A DNA stretch of 64,000 nt, from positions 19,471 through 83,470 of the forward strand of contig CAINOE010000021.1 of assembly GCA_903851415.1 (NCBI GenBank), given 5' to 3'. The notes beneath the pieces are model-generated. The model had not been told where the DNA came from and ran no database searches. It saw nothing but the letters and a program-made list of their open reading frames with translations. This DNA comes from an uncultured Rhodopila sp. (GTDB lineage Bacteria > Pseudomonadota > Alphaproteobacteria > Acetobacterales > Acetobacteraceae). Below are positions 1 through 10,499 of this stretch, piece after piece; the first letter of the stretch is position 1, and every line of letters begins with the position of its first letter. Made by a program: the position numbers and the translations under genes.

Positions 1-530
1 ATCACACCGCGCGGTATGTCACGGATAAGGAACGATAGCTCCGCCGCGCCTGGCGTCGAACTGAATGAATATGACCGCCGCTGGTCGGTGCCCGGCACCA
101 GCACGTTGACGTACTGGCCAGCCAGGTGGCTGAGGCCGTCATTGCCCTCCAGCGACAGCGAGAAGGCGATGGAGGTCGGCGAGAGCCTCTCCACAGCGTT
201 CAGCCGGGCCTTGAAGTTCTGGCCTGCGGTCTTGCAGACCTCCGATGACGCCGCGATGGCGATCACCAGGTCGGTTTTCGGCCGCATCTGGCAGGCGAGC
301 GCGTAACCCTGTGCCGCCTCCTCATCGGTCAGCGCGTCCTCGATGTAGTCGCCGCCGTCATAGTCCCCGGATTCAGCGTGGCACTTGCAGGTGCCGCAGG
401 CACCGTCGCGGCAATCGAGCGGGATGTTGATGCCGACGCGATACGACGCCTCGGCGACCGTTTCACCCGGCCGGCATTCGACAAAGCGGGTGACGCCGTC
501 CTCGAAGTTGAGCGCGATGTTGTGTCCCAT
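1..530 (-). CDS. benC: Benzoate 1,2-dioxygenase electron-transfer component BenC (partial, 3' end off window)
   Basis: Reductase that passes electrons from NADH through FAD and a plant-type [2Fe-2S] centre to the benzoate dioxygenase. The visible N-terminal part starts MGHNIALNFEDGVTRF and carries the ferredoxin cluster motif CRDGACGTCKC (about residues 40-50), with the fourth cysteine in YALACQM. The FAD-binding motif RRSYSFSS follows near residue 150. The NAD-binding half lies beyond the window edge. The ATG is preceded by AGGAGGAAATC on the coding strand. It is the third gene of benABC, 28 bp after benB. The xylene/anthranilate reductases XylZ and AntC are close relatives, so benzoate as substrate is inferred mainly from the neighbours. 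Confidence 0.9.
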   Translation of the reverse strand, partial: MGHNIALNFEDGVTRFVECRPGETVAEASYRVGINIPLDCRDGACGTCKCHAESGDYDGGDYIEDALTDEEAAQGYALACQMRPKTDLVIAIAASSEVCKTAGQNFKARLNAVERLSPTSIAFSLSLEGNDGLSHLAGQYVNVLVPGTDQRRSYSFSSTPGAAELSFLIRDIPRGV

Positions 531-558
531 GATTTCCTCCTGTTGATACGCGCTCGAC

Positions 559-1059
559 TCAGATCTGATAGATGTCGACGACGTGGTGGATGTAGTCGTT
601 CTTGAGAATGACCTTCTTCCGCTTGATCAGCGGCCGCGCGGCGCTTGTATCGAGCGTGTAGAATGACGTGCCGAAATAGGTGTCCACGGTCTTGTAGCGG
701 AAGCTGAACGTCACCCAGTTGAAGCGCAGCCGGCACTCTCCGGCGGCTTGTTCGATGATCTCGACGTTGCTGATGTTGTGCGACGTGCGCGGCTCCGGCA
801 GGCTGGTGGCGCTCGACCGCTCGGTCCTGATGCGGAAGACGCGGTCCTCCAGTCCGCCGCGATGGGCGTAATAAATCAGCGAAACCTCGCTCTGCGGGTC
901 GGTTATCAGCTTGTCGTCATCGCTCCAGGACGGCATCCAGAACTCGACGTCCGGCGCATAGAAACCGAGCCAGGCGTCCCAGTCCTTGTCATCGAGCGCG
1001 CGCGCTTCGGCGAACAGGAATTGCCGCACATTCTCTATAGAAAGCGGTGTTTCGGACAT
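559..1059 (-). CDS. benB: Benzoate 1,2-dioxygenase small (beta) subunit BenB
   Basis: Beta subunit of the ring-hydroxylating dioxygenase, a NTF2-like fold that supports the alpha3beta3 hexamer and holds no metal. At 166 residues it has the usual family length. The recognisable parts are the N-terminal helix with ALDDKDWDAWLGFYAPDV, the tract EVSLIYYAHRGGLEDRV and the segment RTSHNISNVEI, which are typical of BenB/XylY. It sits 12 bp downstream of benA and 28 bp upstream of benC in the same direction, so the three are very probably co-transcribed from the promoter facing benM. Toluate or anthranilate dioxygenase subunits are the main alternatives. Confidence 0.9.
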   Translation of the reverse strand: MSETPLSIENVRQFLFAEARALDDKDWDAWLGFYAPDVEFWMPSWSDDDKLITDPQSEVSLIYYAHRGGLEDRVFRIRTERSSATSLPEPRTSHNISNVEIIEQAAGECRLRFNWVTFSFRYKTVDTYFGTSFYTLDTSAARPLIKRKKVILKNDYIHHVVDIYQI

Positions 1060-1071
1060 GTTCGTTTCCCC

Positions 1072-2421
1072 CTACGACTTGCCACCGGTTTCCGCGGCCA
1101 GCGCCTTGGCCATGGTGTCGTGCCAGTATTTGTGCTGCACGACGAAGAGGCCTTCATCCTCGGTGCGAACCCCGCTCAGCAGCGGCTTCAAGCCGATGGC
1201 TTCGGCCGCCGTGTCGGCGCCGGTAATCCAATGCTGCGCCCCCCGGCTCATGTCGTTCCAGTGCGCGGCGCTGGCCATGTAGGACATCTGGCAGGCGCGG
1301 AATTCTTCCAGATCGTCGGGCGTCGCCATGCCGCTGGCGTTGAAGAAATCCTCGTACTGACGGATACGCCGGGCGCGCGACTCGGGTGCTTCGCCCTTGG
1401 GTGCGATGCAGTAGATCGTCACCTCGGTCTTATCGACGGCGATCGGCCGGTAGGTGCGGATTTGCGAGCTGAACTGGTCCATCAGGTAGACGTTCGGATA
1501 CAGGCACAAATTGCGCGAGCGCTGCACCATCCAATCGGCCTGCGCCTGGCCGAAGCGCCCGGCCAGTTCGTCCCGGCGGTCCCAATTGGGCCGATCCTCG
1601 GGATTGGCCCAGTTTGTCCAGAGCAACAGATGTCCGTTTTCGAAGGAGTAGAAGCCACCGCCCTGCTTGGCCCAGCCGCCTGCCGACATGGCGCGGACGT
1701 TGTCGACCTGCTCGGCTTCCTTGCGCCGGCTGGTCGTGGCCGCATAGTTCCAGTGGACCGCGCTCACGTGGTAGCCGTCAGCACCGTTCTCGGTCTGCAG
1801 TTTCCAGTTGCCGTCGTAGACATAGGTCGAGGCGCCGTTCAGGACTTCCATGCCCTCCGGCGACTGGTTGACGATCATGTCGATGATCTTCGCCGCTTCG
1901 CCGAGGTGCTCGACCAGTGGCACGACATCCGGATTGAGGCTGCCGAACAGAAAGCCCCGATAGGATTCGAAGCGCGCCACCTTCGTCAGGTCGTGGGAAC
2001 CATCCTTGTTGAAGTTTTCCGGATAGCCCGCGTCCCGCGGATCCTTCACCTTCAGCAGTTTACCGGCGTTGCTGAATGTCCAACCATGGAACGGGCAGGT
2101 ATAGGTGGACTTGTTGGCCCGCTTATGGCGGCACAGCATCGCGCCGCGATGGCTGCACGCATTGATGAAGGCGTTCAGCCCCCCATCCTTGCCGCGCGCG
2201 ATGAAGATCGGCTGGCGGCCCATGGTGGTAGTGAAGTAGTCATTGTTGTTCGGGATCTGGCTCTCGTGCGCGAGGTAGATCCAGTTGCCCTCGAAAATAT
2301 GCTTCATCTCGAGCTCGAAGATCGCCGGGTCGGTAAAAATATCGCGACCCACGCGATAAGTCCCGCTGGCCGGATCATCTTCCAGAGCCGTGTCGAGCGT
2401 CTTCCGGATCGTGTCGAGCAT
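1072..2421 (-). CDS. benA: Benzoate 1,2-dioxygenase large (alpha) subunit BenA
   Basis: Catalytic subunit that cis-dihydroxylates benzoate at the 1,2 positions, the first step toward catechol. It has 449 residues, normal for the family. The Rieske centre is C89-x-H91 and C109-x2-H112 (CSHRGAM and CPFHGW). The mononuclear iron site is in [12 protein letters not shown], with bridging Asp215 and ligands His218 and His223. The start is the ATG followed by LDTIRKTLD, because AAAGGAGG lies just upstream; the reading frame is open further upstream but only through the divergent control region. It is the first gene of benABC, transcribed away from the LysR regulator, which is the usual BenM arrangement. 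No benD or cat genes are visible here. Confidence 0.93.
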   Translation of the reverse strand: MLDTIRKTLDTALEDDPASGTYRVGRDIFTDPAIFELEMKHIFEGNWIYLAHESQIPNNNDYFTTTMGRQPIFIARGKDGGLNAFINACSHRGAMLCRHKRANKSTYTCPFHGWTFSNAGKLLKVKDPRDAGYPENFNKDGSHDLTKVARFESYRGFLFGSLNPDVVPLVEHLGEAAKIIDMIVNQSPEGMEVLNGASTYVYDGNWKLQTENGADGYHVSAVHWNYAATTSRRKEAEQVDNVRAMSAGGWAKQGGGFYSFENGHLLLWTNWANPEDRPNWDRRDELAGRFGQAQADWMVQRSRNLCLYPNVYLMDQFSSQIRTYRPIAVDKTEVTIYCIAPKGEAPESRARRIRQYEDFFNASGMATPDDLEEFRACQMSYMASAAHWNDMSRGAQHWITGADTAAEAIGLKPLLSGVRTEDEGLFVVQHKYWHDTMAKALAAETGGKS

Positions 2422-2562
2422 TCGATTCCTCCTTTGCACCACCGCTTTTTTCGCGATCGCCACCGGGATCCTTGGTCCCGGCCGGGGGAGGTCCGCTTTC
2501 CCCCGCCGCCACGGTCTTGCCTGTTCCCAAGCCCGCGGTCCAAGACCAAATAGGTTGGTAAA

Positions 2563-2577
2563 ATACCTTTGGGGTAT
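2563..2577. promoter_or_regulatory. BenM/CatM-type operator (ATAC-N7-GTAT dyad)
   Basis: ATACC-N5-GGTAT forms a perfect inverted repeat and matches the established BenM/CatM recognition rule ATAC-N7-GTAT exactly. A second, smaller dyad (GGTA-AAA-TACC, 2557-2567) overlaps its left half. The site lies in the 159-bp space between divergent benA and the LysR gene, and its right half ends only 3 bp before the regulator ATG. This placement suggests autorepression of the regulator at the level of initiation, with benA activation from the same site. The regulatory outcome is inferred; the dyad is seen. Confidence 0.8.
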
Positions 2578-2580
2578 AAG

Positions 2581-3489
2581 ATGGAACTGCGGCACCTGCG
2601 TTATTTCGTTTGCGTTGCGCGGGAGGGAAGCTTCACGCGCGCTGCCGAGATCCTGCACATCGCCCAACCGCCGTTGAGCCGGCAGATGCAGCAGCTCGAG
2701 GACGAGTTGGGCTTTGTCCTGATCGAACGCGGGACCCGGCCGCTGCACCTCAGCGAGGCGGGGCGGTTATTCTATGAACAGGCCATCCAGGTGCTGGAAC
2801 GCTTTGACGAGATGCGGGCCTCGGTCGGACGCCTGCACGAAGCCCAGCGCGATCGGTTCAGTATCGGCTTCGTCGGTTCGACGCTGTACGGCAAGCTGCC
2901 GGAAGTGATCCGGAGCTATCGCGCGGCGCGTCCCGACGTCGAGATCGTGCTTTTGGAATTGACCAGCTTCGAGCAGATCGCCGCGTTGAAAGAAGGCCGT
3001 ATCGATGTCGGCTTCGGGCGGATTCCGCTGGATGATCCGGCGGTGGAACGCCAGGTCTTGCGCAACGAGAAGCTGATTGCGGCGGTTCCGGCGAACCATG
3101 CGGTGCTTGGCCGGAAGGGACCCCTGAGGCTGGCAGACCTCGCCACCGAGCCGCTGATTGTCTACCCGAAGGCGCCGCGGCCGAGCTACGCCGACCAGGT
3201 GCTCGCGCTCTTCCGTGATCGCGAATTGAAGCCGCCCGGGTTGTATGAGGTGCGCGAGCTGCAAACCGCGCTTGGCCTGGTTGCGGCCGGCGCAGGTGTA
3301 TGTCTGGTTCCGTCTTCCGTCGAGCGTCTGCGCCGCGACGACGTGGTGTATTGGCCGCTGGACCAGGAACAGGCTGTTTCGCCGATTATCATGTCCAGTC
3401 GCAAGGGCGATCGATCCCCGGAGATTACATTGGTCCTCAAGTTGATCCGCCGGATCTACCAAAGGGAGAAGATTGTGTTCGGGATTTAG
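2581..3489 (+). CDS. benM: LysR-type regulator of the benzoate operon (BenM/CatM-like)
   Basis: LysR-type transcriptional regulator, 302 residues from the ATG followed by [17 protein letters not shown]. The N-terminal winged helix-turn-helix spans about residues 1-60 ([19 protein letters not shown]). The effector domain follows, with [12 protein letters not shown] and the second subdomain from [11 protein letters not shown]. In BenM/CatM the effectors are cis,cis-muconate and, for BenM, benzoate. A TTG four codons upstream is in frame, but it falls inside the operator, so the ATG is preferred. Divergent from benABC across a 159-bp region that holds the ATAC-N7-GTAT dyad, which makes control of benABC very likely. 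Confidence 0.88.
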   Translation: MELRHLRYFVCVAREGSFTRAAEILHIAQPPLSRQMQQLEDELGFVLIERGTRPLHLSEAGRLFYEQAIQVLERFDEMRASVGRLHEAQRDRFSIGFVGSTLYGKLPEVIRSYRAARPDVEIVLLELTSFEQIAALKEGRIDVGFGRIPLDDPAVERQVLRNEKLIAAVPANHAVLGRKGPLRLADLATEPLIVYPKAPRPSYADQVLALFRDRELKPPGLYEVRELQTALGLVAAGAGVCLVPSSVERLRRDDVVYWPLDQEQAVSPIIMSSRKGDRSPEITLVLKLIRRIYQREKIVFGI

Positions 3490-3507
3490 ACAGACAAACG
3501 CAAGGTG

Positions 3508-4002
3508 CGCATTCTTGACCTCGGACAACGGCTCGCCGTTCCCCACCGCCGACCTCGGCACATCTCCATCCGCCCGCTGCCCGGCCAGGATGCGATCGAT
3601 CGCGTCGGGCGCCGGCAGCGCCGCCGCGTCCAGGCCGAACACCTCGGCGATGGACTTCGTCGGCCGCTGAATCTGTTTGCCCTCGATCGCCTGGCCGTCC
3701 GCCCTGGTTCCCGCCAGCAGGTTCGCCAGTTCGCCCTGTGTCGGCGGGCGCACGGTGTCGATGCCGAGCCGCTGCGCCAGGCGCGGGTCCAGGTCCTCCC
3801 GCACCCTCGCCACCGTGCCGCCCTCGGCGGCGAGCCTTCGTCGCATCTCCGCCGCTCGGTCCGCCGCCGTCAGGGCGATCCGTCCGGCCGGCTGTTGCGG
3901 CTCCGGCGGTTCCCTGCCCTCGGCCCGCAGATCAGCCCGGTAGTCGGCATCGGCCGCCGCCTGCTCGCACCGGCCAAGCACCGCCTCCCGGCGCTCCCGC
4001 AT
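3508..4002 (-). pseudogene. Possible remnant of a plasmid-mobilisation (relaxase-like) gene
   Basis: The minus strand is open here and begins MRERREAVLGRCEQAAADAD. It contains two similar stretches, ELANLLAGTRADGQAIEGK and IDRILAGQRADG, separated by PTKSIAEVFGLD. The repeated LAG-x-RADG pattern recalls conjugative relaxase or mobilisation proteins, but I cannot place it in a family with certainty. The frame then runs antisense through the LysR gene without resembling anything, so the real gene, if any, is cut at its 3' side near 3500. The opposite strand at 3508-3560 encodes FLTSDNGSPF, which resembles the catalytic segment of IS3-type integrases but stops resembling them within 20 residues. 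Decayed mobile DNA is the safest description. Confidence 0.3.
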
Positions 4003-4097
4003 GGGTTAGGGCTACGGGGAGGGCAGCGGGAGGGCCACGCGAACGATACGTGGGCCTCTGGGCGAGCCAGGGCACCTGTGGCCCTCATGCCACGGCA

Positions 4098-4128
4098 GGT
4101 GGTTAATCCAGGTGGTCGGTTAGGTGGT
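4098..4128. repeat. Three short direct repeats (GGTGGT, 12-13 bp apart)
   Basis: GGTGGT occurs at 4098, 4111 and 4123, a 12-13 bp period, in the non-coding stretch between the possible relaxase remnant and the IS66 element. The spacing resembles short iterons, but three hexamers in GC-rich DNA are weak evidence. The rest of 4003-4186 shows no gene that I can support. Confidence 0.3.
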
Positions 4129-4186
4129 TGATCGGAAATCGGATCGGAATTTAGTGAGGATTATCAGCGCTTTACAGCGGCCATCA

Positions 4187-5286
4187 GTAAGAGGGGCAAA
4201 ATACCGGGCACCGCCGCCGATCAGGCGGGCCGGATCTTCGCCCTGACGTAATGGTCGAGCGGTGCGATGAGTGCGTGCCCCGCCACCTTCAGCCTGCTGC
4301 CCAGATAATCCCAGACCGCGATCCCCAACTTGTCGCAGGTCTTGGCCAGGCCGAGGAAGGCGTCCCGGCAGTCGCGGCCGATTTCGCTGCGCGTCCCGGC
4401 GCTGACCTTGCGCCGCGTCACGTGGCACCGGATGTCGTTCTCCGAGCCGTTGGTGTGCAGCGGGATTTCCGGCCGCTCCAGCACCATCAGCAACTCGCCT
4501 TTGTTGGCATGCAGCCGGGCCAGCAGGCGGTCCAGCGTGACGAAGCCGGTGCGGCGCAGAAAGATGCGGTCGAACCGGGCGCGCAGGGCAACGCAACGGC
4601 GCCGGGTCGGGTTGAGCCGATAAACCTTCAGGCTGGCATAGAAGTTCCAAATCAGGCCGCGAAGCGGACTGATGCCCAGCAAAGCGGTCAGCCGTCTCAG
4701 GCCGCGCACCCGCGCCTGTGCGGCTCGCTGCTTGTCGATGAACGTGTCCAGCTTGTGTACCAGCCGTTCGGCGTGAATCCAGCACAACGCGTGCCGCCCG
4801 ACGTTGAACTGCCCGGCATCGTCGCTCAGCACGACGGCGTGGCAGAGGAACCGAGGCGACTGGACGCTGCCCCGCAGAGCCCCCTCGGTGGCGACGCGGA
4901 CCGGATTGGGCGTCACATCCAGCGCGGTGAAGCCGAGCCGCTCGAGATGCGCCAGCCACGCCGCCTCATCCGCGAAGCCTGTCTGCGGTTCGGCCATCAG
5001 TCGGGCGATCAGCGGCTTTGCGGGTTCCATACCTTTGTCCATGCCGCTCGGTTTGATGGCCGGGCGGCCTTTCATGCCTTTCAAACGGGCGATCTCTTCG
5101 CGTTGCTCCACGACAACCTCCTCCAGAGCGCCAACTTTGCCGAACAACTCAACCAGCAAAGCCTCAAGCTCTGCACGACTCAGATCGGAGAGGGAGGTTG
5201 GCGGCGGCACATCCGCCCAGAATTTGACCGATTCGAGCCGGGGCAAGCGAAAAATGCAGGCTGGCCCACTTTTTTGCCCCTCTTAC
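4187..5286 (-). mobile_element. Short IS66-family element with intact terminal repeats
   Basis: The 15-bp sequence GTAAGAGGGGCAAAA at the left end is repeated inverted at 5272-5286, and GTAA termini are typical of IS66. The 8 bp outside the ends are GGCCATCA (left) and GGAAATCA (right), a 6/8 match that could be an eroded target duplication; IS66 elements make 8-bp duplications. The element is only 1.1 kb, far shorter than a full IS66 (about 2.5 kb), and carries just a deleted tnpC without tnpA or tnpB. It is therefore non-autonomous. The right end lies 13 bp from the 3' end of the tRNA-Ser gene. Confidence 0.8.
4221..5246 (-). pseudogene. tnpC: IS66-family transposase TnpC, internally deleted
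   Basis: The N-terminal leucine-zipper region of TnpC is recognisable (LSRAELEALLVELFGKVGAL, then EQREEIARLKGMKGRPAIKP). It is joined directly, after GMEPAKP (about residue 78), to the late catalytic part starting LIARLMAEPQTGFADEAAW. The second catalytic Asp (LSDDAGQFN), the conserved HALCWIHAERLVHKL and the C-terminal NGSENDIRCHVTRRK with the catalytic Glu are present. The middle, which in full-length relatives carries the zinc-binding region and the first catalytic Asp (VDDTG), is missing. The reading frame is 341 residues against roughly 500 in the family. The protein should be inactive, although the element could be moved in trans. Confidence 0.8.
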
Positions 5287-5299
5287 GGAAATCAGTCGC

Positions 5300-5389
5300 T
5301 GGCGGAGAGACAGGGATTCGAACCCTGGGTACGCTTTCGCGCACACACGCTTTCCAAGCGTGCGCCTTAAGCCGCTCGGCCATCTCTCC
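5300..5389 (-). tRNA. tRNA-Ser (anticodon GGA)
   Basis: Class II tRNA with acceptor GGAGAGA pairing TCTCTCC, D-arm TGGCCGAGCGGCTTAAGGC, anticodon loop TTGGAAA (anticodon GGA, reads UCC/UCU), a long variable arm (GTGCGCGAAAGCGTAC), T-loop GGTTCGAATCC and encoded CCA. The 3' end abuts an IS66 element and decayed mobile DNA, as often seen at integration hot spots. Confidence 0.95.
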
Positions 5390-5529
5390 CGCGGCAGGGG
5401 CCGCTCAATACCAGACCCGACGGCCGGCGCAAACCCTATTCGCAGCTTGCTCGCTACGATAACGACCACCCTTGCGCCATACACACATTGCATGGTTGCA
5501 TTGCATCACACACCTGATCCGGAGTCCGT

Positions 5530-6444
<915 letters not shown>

Positions 6445-6465
6445 TCCACCGGACTGTCCCTGTTC

Positions 6466-6561
6466 CGTCATGGCCCTCCCCCGGCTTGTCCGGGGGATCG
6501 TCCGGGCCATCTGTCGCGGCACGTGCCGGCATGGATGGCCCGGACACGCCGGGCCTTGAAG
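6466..6561. repeat. CGTCATGG-type palindromic repeat between livH and livM
   Basis: A copy of the dispersed intergenic palindrome: CGTCATGGCC, an inner hairpin CCCCCGGCTTGTCCGGGGG, then GGCATGGATGGCCCGG and a GCCCGGACACGCCGGGC-like hairpin. It fills the 127-bp gap inside the liv operon, so it should be transcribed and folded in the livHM mRNA. Confidence 0.65.
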
Positions 6562-6571
6562 GTTCGGGCAA

Positions 6572-7897
6572 ATGACCGCGCTCCGCGACGCCTTCCTCTC
6601 CGCCGCCGTGGCACTCGGCCTGTTCGGCCCGATGGTGGGGCTGGTCACGGTCAGCAGCGACCACGGGCTGTTCCTCCAGGCGCGCCCGATCGCGGTCGCC
6701 GTCGTCGTCGGCCTGGTATTCTTCGGCCGCCTCGGGATGTTCGCCTGGAGGGGCCGCAACCGCGCCGAAGCGACCCGGGCGAACCGCGCCTTCGCCGAGC
6801 GCCTCACACGCGCCGGCAAATACGTCACGCCCCTCCTGCTGCTTGCCGCGCTCGCCCTGCCGTTCAGCGGATCGCGCTATTACGTCGATCTCGGCACGCT
6901 GGTGCTGACCTACATCATGCTCGGCTGGGGCCTGAACATCGTCGTCGGGCTGGCCGGGCTGCTCGACCTCGGCTACGTCGCATTCTACGCCGTCGGGGCG
7001 TATTCCTATGCGCTGCTGGCGACGACATACGATCTCGGCTTCTGGACCTGCCTGCCGCTGGCCGGCATTCTGGCGGGCTGTGCCGGCGTGACGCTCGGCT
7101 TCCCGGTGCTGCGGCTGCGCGGCGACTACCTGGCGATCGTCACCCTGGGGTTCGGCGAGATCATCCGAATCGTCCTGAACAACTGGGTGTCGCTGACCAA
7201 CGGCCCGAACGGCATCACGGGCATCCCCCGCCCCACCCTTTTCGGGCTGCGCTTCAGCATGGACGGCGGCGACGACACCTTCTCCGGGTTCTTCAACATC
7301 GAGCCGGCGACCATCCAGCGTGTCATCTTTCTGTACTATGTGATCCTCGGCCTCGCTTTGCTGACCAACTGGGTGTCGCTGCGCCTGCGCCGCATGCCGC
7401 TCGGCCGGGCCTGGGAGGCGCTGCGCGAGGATGAGGTCGCCTGCCGCTCGCTCGGCATCAACGTGCGCAACACCAAGCTGACGGCGTTTGGCATCGGCGC
7501 CATGTTCGGCGGCTTCGCCGGCGCGTTCTTCGCCACGCGGCAGGCCTTCATCAGCCCCGAAAGTTTTACGTTCATTGAGTCGGCCACGGTGCTGGCGATC
7601 GTGGTGCTCGGCGGCCTTGGCAGCCAGCTTGGCGTGGCCCTCGCCGCCATCGTCATGGTCGGCGGCCTGGAAGCGCTGCGCGATTTCCTCAGCTTTCTCG
7701 GCGACCAGATGAACAACGAGGTGTTCTCCGGCATCGCCAACGAGCTGCCCTTGTATCGCATGCTGATCTTCGGCCTCGCATTGGTGGTGATGATGGTGCT
7801 GCGCCCGCGCGGCCTGGTGGCCGGCCGGACTCCGGGTGTCTCGATGACTGCGCCGAAGGAGATCGACGCCGAACTCGTGGCGCAGGGGCGGGGGTAG
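6572..7897 (+). CDS. livM: Branched-chain amino-acid ABC transporter permease LivM
   Basis: Second HAAT permease, 441 residues. About 100 N-terminal residues with two membrane segments precede the conserved core, as in long LivM proteins with the extra N-terminal domain. The core includes [21 protein letters not shown], the [20 protein letters not shown] signature and the cytoplasmic loop [20 protein letters not shown] that contacts the ATPases. The gene ends in TAG three bases before livG, so the two are surely co-transcribed. A palindromic repeat separates it from livH. Confidence 0.93.
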   Translation: MTALRDAFLSAAVALGLFGPMVGLVTVSSDHGLFLQARPIAVAVVVGLVFFGRLGMFAWRGRNRAEATRANRAFAERLTRAGKYVTPLLLLAALALPFSGSRYYVDLGTLVLTYIMLGWGLNIVVGLAGLLDLGYVAFYAVGAYSYALLATTYDLGFWTCLPLAGILAGCAGVTLGFPVLRLRGDYLAIVTLGFGEIIRIVLNNWVSLTNGPNGITGIPRPTLFGLRFSMDGGDDTFSGFFNIEPATIQRVIFLYYVILGLALLTNWVSLRLRRMPLGRAWEALREDEVACRSLGINVRNTKLTAFGIGAMFGGFAGAFFATRQAFISPESFTFIESATVLAIVVLGGLGSQLGVALAAIVMVGGLEALRDFLSFLGDQMNNEVFSGIANELPLYRMLIFGLALVVMMVLRPRGLVAGRTPGVSMTAPKEIDAELVAQGRG

Positions 7898-7900
7898 TCG

Positions 7901-8697
7901 ATGCTGTCGGTGTCCGCCCTGACCATGCGCTTCGGCGGCCTGAAGGCGGTCGATGACCTGAGTTTCGAGGCCAGCGCCAACGACATCACCGCCGTTATCG
8001 GGCCGAACGGCGCCGGCAAGACGACGGTGGTCAATTGCATCACCGGCTTCTATCGCCCCACCTCCGGGTCGATCGCACTGGCCCACCCCGACGGGCGGTC
8101 CTTCCCGTTGCACAAGATGCCGGGCCACCGCATCGCCGCCCGCGCGAAGGTGGCGCGGACCTTCCAGAACATCCGACTGTTCGCCGGCATGACGGTGCTG
8201 GAGAACCTGCTGGTGGCGCAGCACAACACGCTGATGGCGGCGACCGGCTTCGGGGTAATGGCGGTGCTGGGCCTTGGCCGCTATCGCGCCGCCGAGGCGG
8301 CCGGGATCGAGAAGGCCCGCTTCTGGCTGGACGCCATCAACCTGACCACCCGCGCAGACGACCCCGCGGGCGCGCTGCCCTATGGCGCGCAACGCCGGCT
8401 GGAGATCGCCCGCGCCATGTGCATCGATCCGGTGATGCTCTGCCTCGACGAGCCGGCAGCGGGGCTGAACCCGCGCGAGTCCGAGGAACTGAACCAGTTG
8501 CTGCTGCGCATCCGCGACCTCGGCTGCTCGCTGCTGCTGATCGAGCACGACATGGGCGTGGTGATGCGGATCTCCGACCACATCGTGGTGCTCGACCACG
8601 GCAAGAAGATCAGCGACGGCACGCCGGCCGAAATCCGGGCCGATCCGGCGGTGATCGCGGCCTATCTGGGCGAGGGCGAGGAAGACGAGGTGACGGC

Positions 8698-8701
<4 letters not shown>
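7901..8701 (+). CDS. livG: Branched-chain amino-acid ABC transporter ATPase LivG
   Basis: ATP-binding subunit of the HAAT transporter, 266 residues. Walker A is GPNGAGKTT, the LivG-type Q-loop region reads ARTFQNIRLFAGMTVLENLLV, Walker B is MLCLDEPAAGLNP and the H-loop is LLLIEHDMGVVM. The ABC signature region is ALPYGAQRRLEIARAM, the degenerate version usual for LivG (LPYGxQR rather than LSGGQ). The stop codon overlaps the livF start (ATGA), implying translational coupling. Confidence 0.94.
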
Positions 8702-9423
<722 letters not shown>

Positions 9424-9445
9424 CGTAGCGTACGGTCGCCTCCAT

Positions 9446-9531
9446 CGTCATGGCGGGCGCAGGCCCGCTATCCACGCCTTGCGGTGCCGGCTAAGGCGAA
9501 GGCGTGGATGCCGACCTCCGTCGGCATGACG
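9446..9531. repeat. Full-length CGTCATGG...CATGACG cruciform repeat
   Basis: The clearest member of the dispersed palindrome family. The outer arms are CGTCATG and CATGACG. Each arm holds a hairpin (GGCGGGC...GCCCGC, and GCCGACctccGTCGGC), and the inner arms pair as ATCCACGCCTT with AAGGCGTGGAT. It lies after livF, and its right half supplies the first codons of the truncated TumE reading frame. Confidence 0.7.
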
Positions 9532-9693
9532 GGTCCCCCCGGCAGGCGCCTGGTCGGTTTCGACAATGAACGGGGCAAAGGCGACCACACGCACATTCTC
9601 GACGCTGAAACTGCGTATACATTCGTGTCGATCGAACAGCTTCTGCGAGACTTCAGGGCGGCGGTCGAGACGGTGAAAGGAACCAGCCTATGA
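9484..9693 (+). pseudogene. TumE-family (DUF6516) toxin, N-terminally truncated
   Basis: Residues 23 to the end (RLVGFDNERGKGDH, HILDAETAYTF and IEQLLRDFRAAVE) match the C-terminal half of TumE-type toxins, which normally have about 100-120 residues. The first 16 codons (MPAKAKAWMPTSVGMT) are translated from the palindromic repeat and have nothing to do with the family, so the true N-terminal half is lost. The 3' end overlaps the antitoxin ATG by four bases, the usual arrangement for this pair. The product is unlikely to be a working toxin. Confidence 0.7.
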
Positions 9694-10031
9694 CCACGCT
9701 GCAAATCCATGTCGGAGGCAGCTTCGCCGATGCCGAACGCCGCGTGCTCGATGCGATTGCGCGCCATGAGGCCGGAGAAGATGTCGTCGAAAACCACCTG
9801 ACCTTCGAAAACTGGCAAGCCTTCGCGCGGGTCATGACCGCCAACCGGCTCGAGTTGCTGCGCCACGTCCATCGGACGCCGCCGCGCAGCGTCCTCGCTT
9901 TGGCCCGCGCGGTTGGCCGGGATTACAAACGGGTCCACGAAGACGTGGAGGCATTGCTCGCCGCCGGCCTGATCGAACGCGACGACACCGGTCTGCACGC
10001 TGATTACGATTCGATCCAGATCGCGATGTGA
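9690..10031 (+). CDS. TumA/HVO_A0114-type winged-helix antitoxin
   Basis: 113-residue DNA-binding protein. The middle (ANRLELLRHVHRTPPRSVLA, ALARAVGRDYKRVHEDVEAL) is a MarR-like winged helix of the HVO_A0114 type, followed by the wing GLIERDDTGLHADYD. Family members are the antitoxin partner of TumE-type toxins and are thought to autoregulate the operon. It starts inside the toxin remnant (ATGA overlap) and is intact although the toxin is not. It may persist as a free regulator or as protection against related toxins, such as the pair at 33 kb. Confidence 0.75.
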   Translation: MTTLQIHVGGSFADAERRVLDAIARHEAGEDVVENHLTFENWQAFARVMTANRLELLRHVHRTPPRSVLALARAVGRDYKRVHEDVEALLAAGLIERDDTGLHADYDSIQIAM

Positions 10032-10123
10032 TGCCGATCGGCGCCCGGTCTGACCGGCAAACAGTGCTGCCGGTGGAGTAGAACGCTTATCAGGCGGTGG
10101 TGCCGGCGACATACCGGGTGACA

Positions 10124-10456
10124 TCAGTTTGCGGGAACCGGCCAATGTCTCGCGCCGAAACCGTATCCGGCTGCGTTGAGCGCCGCCGATGCCCGTTCAA
10201 AAAACCAGGACGCGTCTTGAGGCGCCGGATATTTCAGCACGACGCCGATGACGATCCGGCGGCCCGCGGCTTTTGGATAAGACTCAAGAATTTCGCCGCT
10301 TTCGATAAAGCGCATGTAGCAGTTGAGCTTTTCCTGAAGACAAAAAAGGTGCTCCTTTATGTGATCCCACGGCAGGTGGTCGGATACAGTCAGCGCGACC
10401 TAGCCGTCAGCATTGATGCTGGAGAAGTCGACGACATCGTGCTGTTCCACCGTCAT
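10124..10456 (-). pseudogene. DUF6572-family protein interrupted by one amber codon
   Basis: Reading from the ATG, MTVEQHDVVDFSSINADG is followed by TAG (10400-10402) and then continues in the same frame as VALTVSDHLPWDHIKEHLF, QEKLNCYMRFIESGEIL and a normal end. Both sides match DUF6572, a family of about 110 residues with an N-terminal VIDFxxI motif and the VxLTISDHL strand. One nonsense change is therefore the only visible lesion. The function of DUF6572 is unknown; it is common in variable genomic regions. Confidence 0.65.
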
Positions 10457-10499
10457 TGTCGTGCCCCTCTGGCTCGGCTGCGCGTCACAATGTCAGCGC

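Noticed and set aside
748..2553. A 601-codon plus-strand frame opposite benA and benB
   Set aside because: No family resemblance; the minus strand encodes full-length BenA and BenB with Rieske and iron-site residues.
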